A stretch of DNA of 64,000 nucleotides from Glandiceps talaboti (taxonomy: Eukaryota > Hemichordata > Enteropneusta > Spengelidae). Below are positions 34,517 to 49,800 of the stretch, in pieces. The notes under the pieces were generated by a model. It made no database searches. It worked only from the letters and a program-made list of their open reading frames with translations, and was not told the DNA's origin. Positions within the stretch are counted from its first letter, which is position 1, and every line of letters starts with the position of its first letter. The position numbers and the translations under genes were made by a program. The DNA lies in contig NC_135566.1 in assembly GCF_964340395.1 (NCBI RefSeq), positions 9,863,501 to 9,927,500 on the forward strand, given 5' to 3'.

Positions 34517-37500
34517 CTGTAAAAGAGGAAGAGTGAATTGGTCAAATACAGTAACAGTATTCACACAAATCAACAATTCACATGAATATAAACAGTTCAC
34601 CAGTATTATGTAAGTATGATACGATATTCTAGCCAGTGAGATCAGTCTGGATAACAATTCCTTACTACATATATATATATACCAGTGATTACTTGCATCA
34701 GTGCATACCTATACTATTTGCAGTGCACTGAAAACATTATTGCACACCTGTTGTTTCGGATATACAAATGTTATAAAACTGAACCTATCTTGTGTGAGAG
34801 CCATTGTGCTTCTCAGAGTATTTGCATTCCTGCTTGCAGTATTTTCTGCTGCGCTCCAAGTAAAGCTGCAGAGAACACAACTAGCAGTCATGTAATGACT
34901 GTGAGTTTCTCATACCTTGCATGCCAGGTGAACTCTGGCGTCTTTCTGCTCTCTGTTTGGGTATTTCCAAGGACTGTGCTGATGCAGCAGCATTGACCAG
35001 TGCATTGAAAGCATCATTTCCATTGGCCATTCCCTCTCTACCCCCAGATCCGGTTCTACTAGTTGGCACTGTATCATAAAACAAAAAATAATCATTATAT
35101 CTGTATATGAATTCAACAAAATGATGGTAATGCTTGGATGCAGGAATGTACATATAACAAGTCTTCGCCAAGAGACCCACAATGAATTTAAAATTCCAAC
35201 TCAGTGTTTCTTTATCAGTAAGGTGAAATCTACTCACTTCCCTCATCTTTTTCAAAGGTTTCCCATCAAAAATATAGTACGAAGTATAGAAACTTGTAAA
35301 CAATTTCACCAGATTTCTCCCTTGTGTAACCAGAGTGATACAGTTACTATACTTGTACAACACTGCTACTGCTGCATGTCTGTCTTTCTATGCAGAACAT
35401 ACCGATATAGTACTATCCCCATACAATACTATCCCAACTTTGCTGACAACACTGTAGTTTGTCTTGCAAAACAACCCAAGACACTAACCTGAATTATTTG
35501 GTGAGTATCTTGGCGGTATATGCTGTTGATGAGGATGTGGGTGATAATGTTGATGAGGTCCAGACGATGATGTTGGTGTTGGCCGACCAGTTCCAGCCAT
35601 AATACTTGGTCCTTGTGGATGGTTGACCCCTGGTGCTGCAGACACCATGGTACCAGGTGGAACGTTTAGGCCTGCAAGGTGTCGTCCTGGCATTCCGTGT
35701 TGCATACTGCCACCAACGCTAACAGGTGGACCACCTCCCGGGCTGGAACCTCTTGCATGATGTTGTTTAAATTTGGGGTGTTGCCATGATCTTGGCATTG
35801 CATGTTGTTGACCATATTCACCACCGTCACGGGATTGTCCGGCAGCAGCTGGAGAGGTGCTTTCTCGATGTTGTGAGGGAGATGCTGTTCGCTGCATACG
35901 GCCGTCCGCTGAACCATGCTGATGACCAGGTGTTCCCACTTGGTGGGGGCTGACTGGATGTCCAGCATGATGGCCATGAGGTGACACTTGATGGTGTGCA
36001 CCAGCGTGCACATAAAGTTGTTGATGGGGTACATACATTACACCACCAGGACCATGCTATTGGACAATAGAAACATTGATCATGAAAGTACACCCCGGTA
36101 GTCCAAATTTGATAGCCAGACCAAATGCTATATCACTATGTATGATCTATATATTCAAGAAAAATAACTTTTTACAGACTTTGCTGTATAATACGACTAG
36201 GGTTTATATGGCCCAACCTGCAAATCAATTTTAGTAATCGTAATCTATCAACATCTATGTACTAAACATTTCATTTGGAGCAAGAATGAATCTACTGTAA
36301 TTTGGGTAATGCTTTCAAAACACAGATTTGTTAATAAATGGGAGAGAAACTCTTGGTGTGATACAAATAAACTATTTTATAAGTAGAAAGAAGTACACAA
36401 TCCTGTATAAGTTAACAGTTTGGGTAAAGTTTGTCAGAAATATTGGAGAACGAATCTGTACACAGTAGTACTCAATCTAAGTTCTAACTAATTTCACCAC
36501 CAAACAAGTCTGCTATATAATTGAACTTTGTGTTGAACATATCATTTAAAAAAATTTACTTACTTGTCCATATACAAAGGCTGGGTTGGGATGACTTGTT
36601 GGTTCTACAAGGTGAGTCTGGTTTGGTGAGTATCGTTTAGCTGGATGTGGGTGACTTTCACCACGTGGTGACAGCCTAGCCTCCTTGCCACCATGAGGGG
36701 TTGGATATGGTGATCGCTGTGTCTGTTGACTCATTTGTTTAGCAATCATAAAATCACCTAGAATAGATTAAAACAAATCAAATTGTAACATGGTATTAAC
36801 TCTAAGTACTTTATCCCTCTAATAATAATAAAAACAATATTAATGTTGGTTTTTACACAACGTTTTCACACTCTGTGTTTAAAGCACTTCACAATTACTA
36901 CCCCTGGAACGGATCTATAGTGGCACAGTGGCCCTTTACTTCCTCAAATCCCCATGGCGGGATACAAATAATTTAATTTTCCCACACAACACAGCATGGT
37001 CAGAACTAGAACTGTTATTCTTTTTCACAAAGCAGAAAACAACTTAGAGAATTCACATTCCTTAGCTGTTGTGGACCATCACAGGACTTATGGATGCTTA
37101 CCTGCCAATGTTTCTTTTGAACTGCTGTAAGCCCCAGTCTCATACTGTCCCCTTGCCATGGTTGGACCACATGCACCGTATGCTGGCTGTGTAGGTGACA
37201 TACTTCGTCTAGGTGCATTGTACATGTGATGTGGATCTACTGGTGTACCACGGGATATAGAACCAGTTTCACCATGACCCATTGGTGTGCCTGGCAAATG
37301 AAGCAAACATTGTATTGGTAATGTATCAACTTAACATTGATATATTGTAGAAGAACATTAATACCTGATACAGTGTTTCACAAATGCAGCTAAATTTTCA
37401 AATGAACTAACTGTTATCAACTGTAGACTCAATTCTTTTTACAATCCCGATAAACTCTTCACCTACTTCTTGCATTTTTACAACCACAGTTTCTGAAAGT

Positions 37501-37951
37501 TAGACATCAAATATTATCATGGTTACTATATGACTGTGTAAATGAAAATATTACCTCTGGTAATAGAGCCAGCAGGGCCAGCTGTTTCATAGCCAACAGG
37601 TGTTCCTCTAGTTATAGAACCTTCATGGCCAGATCTATGTTCATATCTACCAGGATTACCACGCTGCATAGAATGGCCTTCATATGCAGAATGTGAACTC
37701 TTAGCTGACTCACGCTCATACCCAGCTGGTGTTCCTGTGGCAAAATAATGTTGTGGGTGTTTGTCTTCTTGAATGTATGGACCTGTAAGACATAATGATT
37801 GATGATTCACTGAATGTTGTCGGTATTTTGCTCATGACCATTGTGGTCTTACAATGTACATACACACATACATGTATGTAAGCATACACACACACACGCA
37901 CACGCACACTCATACATAGATGCACGTGTGTGCATGCACGCAGATATACAG

Positions 37952-38008
<57 letters not shown>

Positions 38009-38010
38009 CA

Positions 38011-38068
<58 letters not shown>

Positions 38069-41000
38069 ACAGACAGACAGACACAGTCAGTTCTCCAAAG
38101 AGACTTCCTCTGATAAGCCAACTGGTCGGTATAAAAATAAATGTAAAATCTTGGAATTTGGCAAAAGTTACAAAAGAATGTCACAGCTGACATGTACCTA
38201 CTACTAATGGACCAGGTGTAATGTAATGTAATGCACTAACTACGATATATTATGTTGTTCAGCCCTATCAGGCTTCTCACAACATATCTTACAGACAATG
38301 TACCAACCTCTTGGCATAGCACCAGGTTCATGTACCATTGGTGTTCCCCTAGTAATAGATCCACCTTGGTCTGACACTGCAGACATTGGAGTACCTCTAG
38401 TGATGGACCCTATTGGACTTTCTTGTCTAGGAGATGTTTGAGCCTGACTCTTCATCAGTAAGCCTTCTGGTCTGTATGGAGTACCACGAGATATAGATCC
38501 ACCTTCATATCTGTCAACAAAACCATTCGACAGTGATTTAGTTATAATTATGTGATAATGATGAGATATGATATGATAAATAGTTCACAGATCACCCAGT
38601 ATACATTAGTAGCTGCAATGACTCTAACCTCGTCAGGAACTTTCTCTAGTTGCTCCCTTAATGGAATGTTGGGCACTTCTTTTGTAGAGAAGGCAGCCTA
38701 TATCCTTCCATTTTGCCAGAATTGTTGGGTGGCAGTCAAGCAAACATGGTAATAACTGACACAGCTAACCAAGAAATTGTATGTCAGGGACCCGAGTACA
38801 AGTTAGGAATGAGAGAATTCGAATCAGATGGATATATGATCTGAATAGCTCACCTTGATGGCGATGTGGCAGTGGGAACATAGCTGACTGGCGTCCCTTG
38901 GGTTATTGATCCAACACCTGCTGGCATACCTAATGGGGAAGGTTTGTCTGCTTTCAAGGGCTTAGGTGAAGTCTTAGCCACAAGAGGGGGTGGCGGTGGT
39001 ACATTAGATGGCTTTGTAGTTCGAGATGATGGTCTTGATGGTGGCTGTGCCATGCCTCTTTCAGATGCAGGTATTAGAGTGTAGGGTGAACCAGTTCTTG
39101 GTGGTAGACCAGGTTTGCCCATTCCTTGGCCTTGATTAGGTGGGGTTGTCATGTACGTCCTCTCTCGTTCCGCTACAGCAGCAGCATGGTGTTCTTGTTG
39201 TTGTCGCATGGCCTCTGCCTGTGCATGTGCCGCCATCTCCTGATAGTAATACTGCATGTGTGGTGGATGTACAAGTGGTCTTTGCATATGTCCATACCGT
39301 TGGTAGTATGCCTCAGGATCGTAATATTCCTGTTTATGTTGTGATGTATGAGAGATATGCGGTGATGAAATGTACGGTGACGAAGACCGCGATCTGGCCC
39401 GTGGCTTCACCATCATGTCAGTTTCCATGCGTTGCTGTGCTATCGCTGCCTTGCTCTCAGCACTCAAACTTAAATCTTCTGGTTTATCCATTTTAGAGTC
39501 TTCTGGTTCCATCTTGGGATGCATGTATGGCTTTCTTTCAACAGACTGGCTAGTGACAGGGCTTGTCACCCTCATTACAGCGGGTGGAATGGTATGAATG
39601 TTCAAGCTGGAACTGCTTGGCAGTACAGGTGAAACTCTTTCCTTGGCTTGGTTTTCTCGGTTTTCTTGTGATGACTTCTCCATCCCTACAAAACGGTTGG
39701 AGAAAAGGTGATCACATAAAATATTGCCATTTCTAATCCTTGTATTAGAACTTACAAAAAATCTGTTTCAAAGCCAGAAAAGTGTAAATATGAAAATAAA
39801 TGTATGAAGTTGAAAATCTATGATCCAAACATTGCTAGATATGATCTTTAATAGTGCACACCCTTTGTGATTGTTTACTCTTGGAATTGAAAGCGACCCT
39901 CTCACACTTTCAATATACGCTAAAATGTTTGTTTCTATAAAAGATTGTTGGTTTTTCTCCAGTAATAGTAGAAATGAAATTTGATCAACATAATTTCCAT
40001 CATAAAGCTGACACTAACATAATGAACATATCTTAATACTAAGTGGGAATTTTGTCTAGGTGTATTTTCCGATTCGGCCAAATGGATAAGAAAAATAGTA
40101 GCGGTCTTATGTTCAAAACAGTTCTACATGAAGTTTGTGGGATTCGTTGCTATCGATGATGCCTTTCGAGCACTACTCATAGGAAGTGATTTGACTGGGT
40201 CTCTATTCCAGTTGTGGTTATGCCATATACCAGTTTTTCGAATTAAGAAAATATGTATATCCCATGCGAAATACAAGTTATTTTCTAGTATAACCGTATA
40301 GTCTTGTAGCAAGATCTAAGATCTGTGCTTGGAAGGTTGCCAAACAAACTGACAATACCTCTCAGGCGACAATACTCTGAATGTGGACCTTTAGTTGCTA
40401 TCAAAAGAAAGTTGGACGGTCAAGTACCTAGATGAGTAACTTTATCACAGTTAGAACAATTCTAACCTTTGCAGCACATTATTTGATACAACTTAAAACT
40501 AAAGCTTACCAAGGTGTCTATCAATGGCTGAGTTGATAAGGTCTCTAATATTACTGAGTCCCTTTGTTGGCATATCTGGCATTCCTGGCAATCTTGGTAC
40601 ATATCTCTCTGTTGTCCGTGGCTTTTCTGCTATTTCTAGCCTTTCTTTTAACATGGGCTTTTCTTTCTCCTTTTCCTTTTCTCTGAGTTTTTCCTCTACC
40701 GCCTCCTTGTTGTCAGAGTCCTTTTTGGTGGTATCAGCAACGTGATCAGTTGGTCCAGTTCCTTCATCAGCGCTACATGTAGCACTACTGTCATGGTCTT
40801 CCTCTCTGTGGTCTGCTTTACTACCAGCTAGACTGCTTCCTGATTCTGATGGACCCTCTTCCTTTTTATCCACCTTGTCACTAGACTGAGTGTTACTTAG
40901 ATCTATGGTGATTGGAGTTGTTGTAGTTGTAGAACTAGTAGATGCCGTAACTGGATCTGTCATTGATGTAGATGTTTCTACTTTATTGGAGGAGTCAGCG

Positions 41001-43837
41001 ATGTCGTTTTCATTCTCACTAGCGCTAGCGGTACCTGAGCTTTCCTCGTCATTATCATCATTATCAGCATCATTTTCGTCACTAGATATTGATGATTCTT
41101 CATCTTCTTCCGATGCTCCTGTCACAGTCGAAGCCACACTATCTGCAGTAGAGTCTCTCCGACTACCTCGTGTTATCTGTTGTACAAAGTAACCAGTTTC
41201 ATTACAATAGACAAAGTAAATCTTCATGCACATTTCTTTAGCATGTGAGTAGTTACACAGCCTATGTGACTGTCCATTTCACAAGGATATCATTATTTTC
41301 AACAACTGTCATGCAAAAAGTGAAAATCCATTTTTATTTTTAGTTGAGAATATTGGTTGTGTACCATACATTTCACTTATTCTGGCATACTTAAAAAACA
41401 CATAAATAACAACACAGAAAATGAGTTGTTTACATTTTGCCAGGTTGTGTAGATTTCACTTATACTATAGGTTATACCAATGCTGGCATACTTATAAATG
41501 ACAACACAGAAAATGGGTTGATTAGATTTTGCCAGGTTGTGTCGATTTCACTTATCCTGGCATACTTATAAATGACAACATAGAAATTGAGTTGATTAGA
41601 TTTTGCCAGGTTGTGTAGATTTCACTTATACTATAGGTTATACCAATGCTGGCATACTTATAAATGACAACACAGAAAATGGGTTGATTAGATTTTGCCA
41701 GGTTGTGTAGATTTCACTTATCCTGGCATACTTATAAATAACATAAATAACAACATAGAAAATGAGTTGTTTGCATTTTGCCAGGTAGTGTAGATTTCAC
41801 TTAAAGGTTACACTGGTACTGGCATACTTATCAATAACAACACAGAAAATGAGTTCCCAGGTGGTGTGGATTTCACTAATAGTTACATTGATACTGGCAT
41901 ACTTTTAAATAACATAACTAACAACATAGAAAATGAGTTGTTTACATTTTGCCAGGTTGTATAGATTTCACTTATCCTTTTGTACTGATAAATAACACAA
42001 TACATTGGTTATATAACTTCACATATCTTAGTATAAACAATTTGTCCTTTAACCTGACAATGGTGAACACTAAAAACTCATAAATTCATGAAAGTATCCT
42101 TACCCGTCTCTTCTTGTATTGCTGTACCAATGCCTCAAGGTTAAATTTCCTTTTGTAGTTGAAGTAGAAATTCTTACACTGTGCCTCAGTTTTGGAGCCT
42201 ACCACCTGAGATATAGCATTCCAATCCCGTCCAAAGTCCTTCAGCCCCTGCTTAGCTCTCTCCATTTCATCCTCAGTCCAGCGTGATGACTCCACAACTG
42301 GACATGGAACAGAACACACAGAGTGGTCACAAGGTTGCCTATTTGTTGTCCTAACCTTGGATCTGTGGCTACACGTGACAGCATTTCTGTGTCTATACAA
42401 TCTGCCGCTACAATGTTTGTTTCTTACCCTGGGCATGACCACATCATGTTGACAGCCAAGTGCAATCCTTACAGGTTCTCTAACTCTGGCTCATAATGTA
42501 TCTGTTCATTATGATTTGTTTTGAGCTGTGTAACAATGAGTATTATCATGTCTGAGGCTCTTTCTATTCATCTACAATAATACATGTATTATTCAGCTCT
42601 CTGACTACTCTTTCCACTGCATTACTCATTTGTAAAAGGATTGCCACAACCAGGTCAATACACTAATTATAATATAATTTGCATATTAAATTAGCTTGGG
42701 TCAATGAACTCTAGTATACCTCATACCTTCATACTGAGGTGGGAGATACGATAAACAATACAATGGTAGAAACTATTCACACTGCACATCATGATAAATA
42801 CTATATCTGAATGTTCAAAAATGTATATGTTGTATACCCTCAACATTTTGAGATAAATAGCACACATACTTTAAATTTGTAATTTGCTGGCAAGGATGTT
42901 TTTTTTACTATTGACAACATTGTACCAGCTGGCCATATTCCCTAAGGGCTTATAGAACACTTATCACAATTGGCTAGTTAACTCTGTAACATTAATAGGA
43001 CAACCCACTGCCACAAATGTAAACATACTTTACATCTGTGTAGGAAGTGCCTCACAAGCTGATACCATCAAGGTCAGGTTTGCTTACATAGTTACTAGGG
43101 CATTTCAAGTACGTGAAATCTACCAGTGAAATCTCTAGTACCCAGTTCCACCGAAATTTTACCAGGATTCAAATCCAAAATAATTGTACAATGTATGGAT
43201 GGTTTATGAAATTTTCATAGTTTCCCTGGATATACTGTGGTTCTCGAACCTATTATAGACCCACTTCAGATAAAGATTACAATTTAAATTTAGGTGTGAA
43301 AAATGTTTGTTTGGCAGAGTGATAGAAAAGCTTGGTCCACAACATAAGAATGATCCCATGTAATCTTCATTTGTACATGTAAGATAAAACTAACTGAGAA
43401 ACCCCCCCCCCCCAGCCATCCCTATGATGGAATCACAACCCTTTAACTGTACAACTACAGATAATATGTTACTATTCACAGTATAGTACGACAAACATGT
43501 TCAAGGTCAAAGTTCAATACTTCTATCTTCAGTAGCTACATGATGTGTGTTGTAAAGTTAGCATGGTGTAAGGTAATAATATATAAAGAATGAACCACAA
43601 TCAGCTTTATAATCAGTCTCTGTACTCCACTATCAAGTTTGTATTTACAAGTTCCAATGGCATCTATCATGGGGGAAAGTTTTTATTTTAATTTTATGCA
43701 CAACAATGGCCAAAGCTGGAGAGTGGAAGGGTGAAGCTAGGCAATACTCACCTGAAAATTTAGTGATAGTACAACATTTTAGGGACTACAGTATATTATC
43801 AATAACTTTTGCACCTTTTGACCTACCGATGAATCTA

Positions 43838-43868
<31 letters not shown>

Positions 43869-46800
43869 GACTGTGAATATATATCTAAACACAACAAGTC
43901 TATTTTGAAGTGATATGGGTCAAAATAAGGTCAAACTATCAAAATTTGCATATAAACTAGACATCATACTGCATTTGACCTTGCATGTGACCTCTGACCA
44001 AGCTATGTCCATCTTACCATGTTCAGTAGTTTCACTTCCAGACACTGGTGCTTCAACTTCACTTCCAAGTCGACGTGCTATCCGATTAAAACATGCAGCA
44101 CAACACTTGGTAATATCTTCAGTAAGACCTGGTGATTAATCAAAAGTATAGTTTAGTTTCATTTTCATTCAAACATAGCATGAACGATTCATCACTATGG
44201 GTACTCCACACACTGCTGTTGTAGGGTGCAAACAACAACAAAGATTTTAACAGAATATAATCATTGTGGATACTCCACACTGCCGTCGTAGAACATAAAT
44301 GACAACGAACATTTTGTTCAAATTGAAACATGGTACAAGAAACACACAAGTAATTATTTCTGGCACGGTGACAGAATTTTCATCATTTATATTTAGCAAA
44401 TATTATCAATTGAGGTTTTCTAAAACATCAAATTGTTCAAATCTCTGCTATCTAACCCACCCTCCTTCACATGATGACCACAATGACTTACAGCCACAGT
44501 AGCTAAAAACCATATTATTGTTGTACTTATAGACTGAGGTAATCAAACCCTATCGTTAGCCAACAAATGTATTATAATTTGGTGATGAACACCAAATTAT
44601 TTCAATATCTCTTTCATGAATGTTTACATATGGACATCACACGTGTACACAGTACCATAAATGATTAGTAGAGAGGTAATGAACTTAAAAATTAGAACTG
44701 TTCTGAGTAAAGGTTTAGTATTTATTACAACTAGTGAAATTAGATGACAAATGTAGAATCTTAGAGTTATAGTAGTGTAAACATACCAAGTTCTTCTGAT
44801 ATAGCTTGTCGTTGATCATCAGGAATCTCTGTCCATTTATTAGGTAGTGGTTTCAGTCTTCTTACTTTCCTTTTTGGTGTCTTACAGGACGGTAGAGGAC
44901 ACCTAGTTTGCACAATAGAACTGTACTTCAGTCAGGGTCAGGGTCTACGTACATGTTATTCATTTACTAAATTATCAATGTACTGTTCTTCATGCCATTT
45001 TTCTTATACTAATGTCGTGTAAAAAAACTGAGCTTTTGGATGAAAAAGGGCTGAAGGTTGATTTGATCGAAATACATTGCTTTCGCTAGCACTTTTTAAA
45101 TACCTGAATCAGATATTACTAACTAGATGACAGGAGGGTGCTATGTCCCCCTCAGCAACAAAAGTGAGTGTCCCCCTCTCATACATAGTCCATTTCACAT
45201 GGAGAAACAACAGAAATGTGGTGACAATATTTCAACTGATTGTTTTGGTACAATTTCAACAGTGGGTGAAATGAATGTCACTTTCATTTCATACTTAAGA
45301 GCACATGGAAATCATAAGAATGCTACACTGGCACTGCAAATGAAGTATTTAACTTCCTGTAATAATCTGCTTACTGGGAACATATACTAAAGTTACCCAC
45401 ATCTTAAAAGAGCTAGCCAACTCCTACCCCTTTGTAGTTTCAGACATAAATTCTTTCTACCCTATGTCTCACATACAAACCCTGTGATAGTATACTGTGT
45501 ATATGCGACTTAAAATATTGATTGTGGTGACTTAAAAGAACAAGAAATGAATATTTTAGATTCAAGACAGTTACTCACTTCTGGTCATATCTCCGTCTAA
45601 TAGAGCGACATCTACAGCTGCTACACACTCTCATATTAGGTGTAACTTCACTTTCCCTCACACCAAACATATCGCAGTTACTTTTATTGACAGGTCTGCT
45701 GAGGCTGTACGCATCTAGTGGATTCTTACACAGTGAACAGGTAGTGGCTGGACCTACAATAAATATGAACATGTTGAAATTTCACAGAATTGGCAACTAT
45801 TTAGTCTTCTCTCGATCTCTTGGAGCTTTTTCATAAGAGGACTCAACAACATTTAAAAAATGTTTTGATTCATGTATATTAATGGAGTGATACCACAACT
45901 ACCATAATGCACCATTTGACATCACACAACTTACAAAATGGCCGACTTGCAAGTTGCTAACGTTAGGAAATATACATAGGTTTAATTTCAGGTACATCAG
46001 CTGCCATGTAATTCATTTCACAGTTAAAACTTACGCACATGTTCATGCTACAGTAACTTACTATGGGGATTAGACAGAAAAAGATTCATAGCTAGTGCCA
46101 CTCCTATTAATCATTTGCTAAAGATGAGCTCTTGACAGAGTACAACAGACGAATCTTTTAGTGTCCATGGCAATAAAACTTTTAGTCTCCATGGCAATGA
46201 GACTTATAGTCAGTCTCCATGGCAATGAAACTTTTAGTTTCCATGGCAATGAAACTTTTACTATCTACTATGATGGGAAATCACATTCTCTCTTGTACAC
46301 ATTAATCAAACAAACGATTAAAACATAGACACTGAGTACAAAATCGACAGTAAGATACGTTGCATTCTTCGGCTCTTAGCAGTCTGCTCTTTCCACCAGC
46401 ACAACATATGACATCATACAGACTAAAGTAACAAACAGTGTCTTAAATAAATAACAAATGACTAGTACAAAATCTAATCTAAGAGTACTTACCATCTGTC
46501 ATTCCTACATCAATATCATGATTATGGTTCATATTATCATCATCTTCATCATGACGATCACTAGTAAACAAACAAACAAACAAACAAACATGAAATTGAA
46601 TATTTAATCACGGTAAGTTTATTAGCAATACAAATCAAATCAAATCAAATCAAATCAAATCTTTAGACTACATACCCTGAGCAAAACACTGACACTCAAA
46701 ATTCAAATTATGACAACGCTGACACTTCTAAACTTTTTAAAAGTGTTCAGTTTTTTAAACAGATTTTATCACTATTACTGACAAAGGTGTAATGCAATAG

Positions 46801-49800
46801 CCATTGTTTACGTAATGATTGATTGTGGCCAACATTTGACATTTTGTAATATCAGTTTACCCTATGAATTATTAGCCCCAAATATTTTCTTCATTCAGCT
46901 GAGGACAATATGAGTGACCTAAGGGCCCTTGTTAATACAAGTCACTAGCTGAGTATTGACAACCCTTAGGTCATGAGTATTTTCTGGCTGAATGAAGAAA
47001 AATATTGGGGAATAATATATTTATACCATCGCCAGTAATATAAAAAAAAATTAGGGAAAGTAATGGCAATTTTTTAGTGTTTTGACTCATATTTTGACAA
47101 AAAAATCGGGGAAAGTAATGGCATTTTTTTAGCATTTTGACTCACATTTTGAATACAGCAGAACAATGACATAGACAAGCACTGTCGTGACATAGCTGTG
47201 TGTTGTTGTGATGTAGAACAACCAGAGTATAAATTCCATATTTTTTGTTCTAAATGGCTCGTGTACATAGTATAATGAGTGTTACTTACTTGCCATCCTC
47301 ATCCTTATCATCATCATCTACAGCTCTCATACCTTTACCACGAAACCCTCGCCCTCCTTTCTTCACGGTAGCTTTCCGGGCTAACTGTTTATAGTTTTCA
47401 TTCTTCTTGGTTGTGTAGTAGAACAGCACACAGTCTGGTATACTCTATCAAATAGTGGAGACAGAACAATAAAAGTTTGAGGTCATTGCTGGTTACACTG
47501 AAATACCTTGAAGCCATTGCTGTTTACATCGAATGTCACTGTGTTATCATCATATTGAAGCATAAAGAAATAATAACGAAAATTTCAAAATAATCACATG
47601 TAATAATTTTTTTTACATGACATTTTTCCATCAAGGAGACACAGTCTATAACTTTATGGTTCTGAGTAGTTGCTATTTGCTTTATATCAAACCCCTAAAA
47701 CATCTGGTAAATTATAATAATAACACTGTGTATTTATAATATGCCTGTTTTCCTGAAAGCACTCACAATTATTACCCCTGGTATAGATCTACATGTGTAA
47801 TTAAGCAAAGGCACTTTAACTTTCCTCAACTCCCATCCCGAGGGAGCATACAATCCATTGCAGCCGCTATAAGTGCATAGGATTAAAGCATTCACATTGC
47901 AACCTCTATCAAACCAGGCTCTTAATTATACAGCCGGGTTGACTGCGGCACAAGTGTGGTTCAAATCTTGCTCAAGGACATCAGCCATTCAGAAACAAGC
48001 AGCAACAGTGAGGCTCAAATCTGCAATCTACAGATTCCAAGCCAGCAATTATAACCATTCAATCATGATTCCATGCTCAAGGCTCTAGCTCTCATACGGT
48101 ATTCAGAGGTAACTTATGAGATACCAAAAAAGGGGGGAAAATGCCACTTTGTGTAAACTGAAGTATAGCACTAGTGCATATCATACATCTGCAGAATACA
48201 CGTTAGCTTTACTTTACTCAAAATATGCCATCAGTTACAAACTAAATCATTCATAAAATACAAATTTAACTGCAATATTTCTCACCTTTCTTTCCAAGAA
48301 AGAGGCAATCATCTGAAAGTTTTTAGGATACTGGATAAACTTTTCTTTGAAGATTTGTTTCTCTGGTTCTGTCCACAGATTGAGATGTTGTCTATCTTTG
48401 TAGTCCTTCATTGGATCCTCAATCAGACCTGTGGTAATGTACAGGGAAGTACTGTCACTATGATCTTATGAGAGGAGACACATTTAGTAAAAGTAGAGGA
48501 AACAATCGAAACAATTAAATTATTATTGTAAAAACAAAAGAAATATGCATATATCCTGATAGAGGGCAGCTATCTTGCACAAACATAATAATGTCCATCT
48601 GGTGCAGTATTGCAATGGATTTTCAAGAATGTAAACAAATTTTATTTTGTAAAAAAAAAACAATGGAAACTTTGTGTATGTCGATAGAGGGCAGTATGTT
48701 GGTTTTATCAAAGGTAATGTAAATTCGACGATAGTGATGAAATTGAAAAGAACTACAGCTTGCTTTATTTCACACCATCACTCAATGATCATGCCATTAC
48801 TTGAGGTGGTTGACCTCTGGATGACCTGTCCATGAGCTAAATAGTTGGGTGGCCTAGATAAACTTGCACCCTGTCAAAGACTGACTGGTATGTATTCTGC
48901 TTTTATCACCCTACTGACGCCACTAGTGCAGCTGATATCTAGAAACTTGATATGTAGGAGACACGTGTTGGTAATAAAGCTAACTTAGTTCAACTCTCAG
49001 CACTGTTACTGTGATCTGACAGGAGATATATACACACTGCTATGGGTTTACTGATTAAACAGCTGTAGATAAGACAGCTACAGACTCGTCCTGTTGGTTT
49101 TCAAACCATTTCCAATGGTCAAGGCCAAATGACAAGTATCTGTGGCTACAGTTTAGACAGCCAACTACAATTATTCCACGACTTTATCACCATTTTATCT
49201 TGTATTGTATTGTATTATATTGTATTGTATTACATTGTCTTGCATTGTACTGTATGGTATGGTATAGTACAGTTAGAGTATTGTATTGTATTGTATTTAT
49301 TTTATTGAATTGCATCGTTTCTTATTGCATGTTTACCTTTGTTTTGTTAGTTGTTTTTGATGTTCTTAACAACACCAAGGCACAATCCTGTTCAACATTA
49401 GCAGTATCCTGTAGTAGTTCTGAACTCAGAGTGTAAATAATTTACCTTATATAGAATCTAGTAGTAGTTCCGAATTCGGAGTGTAAATAATTTACGTTGT
49501 ATATGTTGTCTCAATCACTCAGCCTCCTTCAGCTACTTACACTATATAGATTCATGACTGTAGGAGGGCATTGTATAGTCTAGTATAATATAGCAGTGTA
49601 AGCCAACAAAGTAATCTAATCTAATCTAATCTAATCTAATCTAATCTTAACTTTCCCTGCCCTAATCTGTTTCATTCTGTAAGTGTTGTAGTACTTACCA
49701 TTTTTATTGATGAACTTAATACGTCTTTGATCAGCATCAAATAACATTGGTGGTACAACAGCCAGGGTCCTCACATGCCGTTCATTAGCCTCTTGTTCAC

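Noticed and set aside
42298-42442. N-terminal extension of the SANT2 frame (Arg/Cys-rich)
   Set aside because: The upstream part is intronic; a CAG acceptor at 42298 and phase match to exon p define the exon start.
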